A DNA stretch of 64,000 nucleotides. Source: Loxodes magnus (taxonomy: Eukaryota > Ciliophora > Karyorelictea > Loxodida > Loxodidae). Position 1 is the stretch's first letter; each line of letters begins with the position of its first letter. The notes under the pieces were generated by a model. It did not search any database, was not told where the DNA came from, and saw only the letters and a list, made by a program, of their open reading frames with translations. Both the position numbers and the translations under genes were made by a program. Positions 60,989 through 64,000 of the stretch are shown here, one piece after another. The DNA lies in NCBI GenBank assembly GCA_946699065.1, contig CAMPDV010000005.1, positions 620,001 through 684,000 of the forward strand, written 5' to 3'.

Positions 60989-63900
60989 TCATAAATATAA
61001 TTTTTCTTTGTAGAAGGAAATTAGTCTTTTAGAATATACTATAATGCTAAAATATTTATTCCAAAATTCGTAATAAGCGAAATCTTACTAAAAATGGTCT
61101 CCTGCCCAATCATCATCGTATCCATAAATTTTCTTTGACGTTATGGTATCAAATATACTTCAAGCACCAGATAAAGTAAGATGAGGAGTATTCCATTTAC
61201 AAGCTGATGTTTCAGGTTGGTTATGATTACAGGAACCAGAGCATTCTAACCAGCAAGGAGTTTACATAGTATTTTGTTAAATTCATGATTTAGTCATTGG
61301 CTATACAAAATTATAAATTCTAAGAGCTAAAACTTTTCCTTCAAATTAATTTTAAAATCCAGCCATTGTATTAACTCCAACAGAAAGTTTGTCATTATTG
61401 TTAGCTGAACTAATATCCAGCAAAAATTTATATCTATAATAGCATTAGGCTGAAATTCTGTAGGCTGAATAGCAATATGTAGTCAAAGTTGGCTAGAAAA
61501 GAATTTAAATATGATGCCAAGTTTAAGCATGATAATAAGGAAATGAAGTTCATTTATTCTAATTGAGGTTAGTGTTATAATGGTATAATACGAAAGTTCT
61601 TTAAAATTAGTTAACTGATATTTATAAAAATTCTCTACTTAAGTCGCTTATTTGTAATATTCCCATATTTTAATTAGATGAAAAGTTAATTCAAAAATCA
61701 AGAACAAATCCTGTTGGATTAAGTGCATTTCCAACTAAGGAATTTAAAAATGCGATATTTATACGATCATCTGTCCCTCCGTCATTTGTAAAAATTAAAC
61801 CGTTTCTTTGGTCAGAAACCAAAGGATCATAGCTTAAGGGAGTTTGTAAATTTAGAGGAAAGTTTGGTAGATCTGAGTAGTCAACACAACTGTACGAATG
61901 ACCTGATACTAAAGTTTTTTCTTTACCATATGTACAAATGCAGTCTCCTGTGTCAATCCATTTGGGATTATACTCATAAGCATTTAAACATGTGTTCTAA
62001 ATTCTAATATGATTTCAAACTCTGAGCCATGCAAATTCGTAATCATATGAAGAAGTTCCAAATACAATATTATTTCCATTAAAATGTTGCAGATTACAAG
62101 TGTTACTCAAGGTTAGAGGTCCCAAAAAGTCATGACAAATAGGTTCATATTTACTTTGAGTCACACAAAATTAGTGATCATAATTAACTCCATTAAATTC
62201 AGTTGAGTAAAGTATTTCTACATTTACTGTAGTAAAAGTACCAATATTTACTTACATTGTTGTTATAGGAACTATATTCAAAGTTAGCTTGAATACTCCT
62301 GCTTGAATCTTCAATACAACAGAACATCCGTTTCCATTAATAGTCATTAAAGTATACTCATTAGTATTATAGCTAAGTTTAAACCAGATTTAATAAGTAA
62401 ATGTTTTACTTTGTAATAGATCTCCGTTAAATAAAACTGCATCATATCCATTATAAGTGTTTTAAGTCACCATGTTAATTAAACTCCAAGAACTATCAGT
62501 TAAGTGATGAGGTACATAATTAGTACACCCAGAATATTCAGGAGTATCAGATGAACAAACACCAATACAAGTTTCTCAGCATGGGTCTTTCAATGAATAG
62601 CAATCCATAAGATTTTCATCTAATAACAGAGAAGTATATGTCTAATGATAAACTCTTAAAGCTAGCATAGAGCCTTCAAAAGATTAAAAGCCAACTTTAT
62701 TACCCCAACCTATGTAAACTTTATCTGTAGCTACTAGTTAAGTTAATGAAAGTTAAAACTCTGGACGAAGATAACAGAATGCTTAGAACTTAAAATCTGC
62801 ATAGCAGTATTTAGTACCAATAGTAGTGAAGCTAAGCATAATATGATGCCAATCCGATAAATCATAATAAGGAACTTAAAATCTTTGATTTGAGTTTAAA
62901 TCAGAGAAAACTTAGAATATTCTAGAATTTGTTTAAATGCATAGTTGTAAGAAAATTCTTCCTGCTGGTACTGAAATCTCTAAAAATATCATGTTAGGAT
63001 CAGTATTTGAAAAGGTAATCCAAAGAGAAAGTGTAAATCCATTTGAATTAAATAATGAAGTAGTTACTCATTTATCCTTAAAGGTATCAGTAATATCATC
63101 TGAAGCATCACTTCGCAAAAAAGAAGTATCATATAGTTAGCTTATGTATATAGATTCGAAGGCAGCCTATATGCATAGTTAAATTGGCCAGTTAAGTATT
63201 ATAGGATAAGAAGTGCAGGTTATAAAATTAGCAGAATAATCAAATAAATAACCTAATGAGCATTAACATTCACCTGAATGAGGTCAATGAGCGTTATATT
63301 ATCTTATTGTTGAGCATTCAGTTGTGTATTCAAAATTAAATATCTTAATGTAAGTCACTTAATACGTAACAGCTGAAGGTCCAAATTGAATATAGCTATC
63401 TGCATGCTTTAATCTGCATTATGCAACTGATAAAGTTTGAGTGGGAATGCATGTTGGTTCTTCGTCATTTTCGATTACACAGAAATTAAACTGATAACTT
63501 CCACTTCCTTAATCAATAAACTATACTTCAAAAGGTACTTCAGTACTTCCTGAATAACTTATCGAAACTGTCCATGTGCCTCCTGGAGTTAATGTAATAA
63601 TAAAATTGGTATTTTAAGCATCAACTGTAAGAGAACAACCTTCTGTCGGATTTTAAATTTGCATGATTGTATATCGAGTTGCAGATTCTGTAACTATAGA
63701 CCACCAACGATAAGTTGCATACTTTTGCTAGAAATGATCTCCATAAAAATATTATTCATATCCCCAATATTTAATAACGTTAGCTGGATTATTATCAATT
63801 GTTTAGTAATTAATCGCATTAAAAATATGTGGGGAATTAACTATACATGAAGGCAAATCAGGAGAATCTGCAGGACATGTTCCTTCACAATAGACTCAGC

Positions 63901-64000
63901 ATGGACTTTGCAAAGTTAAGGAGTCAACAAACTATTCTGATAATGAAGAAGGTAAAGCAGTCCAATGATTGTTATATATTCTTAATGCTAGTAATTTTCC
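60989..64000 (-). CDS. Large secreted/surface protein with LamG-like repeats, N-terminus beyond the window
   Basis: An open frame of ~1,003 codons from the right edge to TGA 60989-60991, C-terminus complete. It consists of ~440-aa repeats with a period of ~1,320 nt: each has a Cys block (DPCWETCIGVCSSDTPEYSG; TPCWLECSGSCNHNQPETSA), a segment with YGDHFQQ or similar (near 63737, 62418 and 61097), a jelly-roll domain of the laminin G/concanavalin type (SDWHHIMLSFTTIGTKYCYA; QTWHHIQILFQPTLTTYCYS) and FEGSMLALRVY / FEGKVLALRIY strands. Such modules bind carbohydrates or proteins, so an extracellular or cell-surface role is likely; the signal peptide must lie outside the window. No TM helix is evident except the weak hydrophobic end (YFSIIVYSKRLISFY). 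Cys are abundant, consistent with passage through the ER. Confidence 0.85.

Noticed and set aside
1-64000. tRNA genes, rRNA genes and CRISPR arrays
   Set aside because: I looked for T-loop and B-box-like motifs, rRNA-like conserved stretches and regularly spaced direct repeats and found none that hold up.

Overview
This window looks like a ciliate genome with a fully reassigned, context-dependent genetic code. In every confidently recognised gene TAA and TAG are read as Gln. TGA is read as Trp inside genes, for example at the invariant Trp of the glutamine synthetase GDHLW motif and at the conserved Trp of SRP9, yet TGA is also the codon at the natural C-termini (uS8 GFFY-TGA, DDI1 FLFNL-TGA). 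This fits a karyorelict-type code (Loxodes-like, table 27) best; a Condylostoma-type code (table 28) is the alternative. The DNA is very AT-rich, introns are tiny (16-25 nt, GT-AG) and few, and starts sit in an A-rich AAAATG context. Standard-code ORF finding breaks most genes up, so the annotation rests on re-reading the sequence with the ciliate code.

Layout. 1-9 kb: a partial coiled-coil gene (-), a free-standing HPt phosphotransfer protein (-), the Golgi stacking protein GRASP (+), and a closely spaced divergent pair (basic Gln/Lys-rich protein - and coiled-coil protein +). 11.5-18 kb: a C2H2 zinc-finger protein and CEP135/Bld10 in tandem (-). 19.6-24.3 kb: a MORN-repeat protein with an internal 30-bp tandem repeat, then a CNG/EAG-type K+ channel (+). 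27.8-30.2 kb: a small secreted Cys-containing protein (-) and SRP9 (+). 32.1-38.2 kb: two nearly identical glutamine synthetase genes on 1.7-kb inverted arms around a 2.6-kb spacer. 38.8-45.2 kb: DDI1, a four-TM protein and a Gln/Asn-rich protein (all -). 47.9-54.9 kb: ribosomal protein uS8, a PDI-like protein, PWP2 and an EMC8/9 subunit (all -). 57-60.9 kb: a GC-richer block with four poorly recognised reading frames and a short inverted repeat with hairpin ends. 61-64 kb: a large secreted or surface protein with three ~440-aa LamG-like repeats, running off the right edge.

Most identified genes are housekeeping or ciliary (translation, rRNA processing, ER/Golgi, basal body, membrane excitability). 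I see no operons, tRNA genes, rRNA genes or CRISPR. Intergenic spaces are long and AT-rich, and in such DNA with only TGA as stop several frames can look protein-like. Calls without a recognised family are therefore given low confidence.
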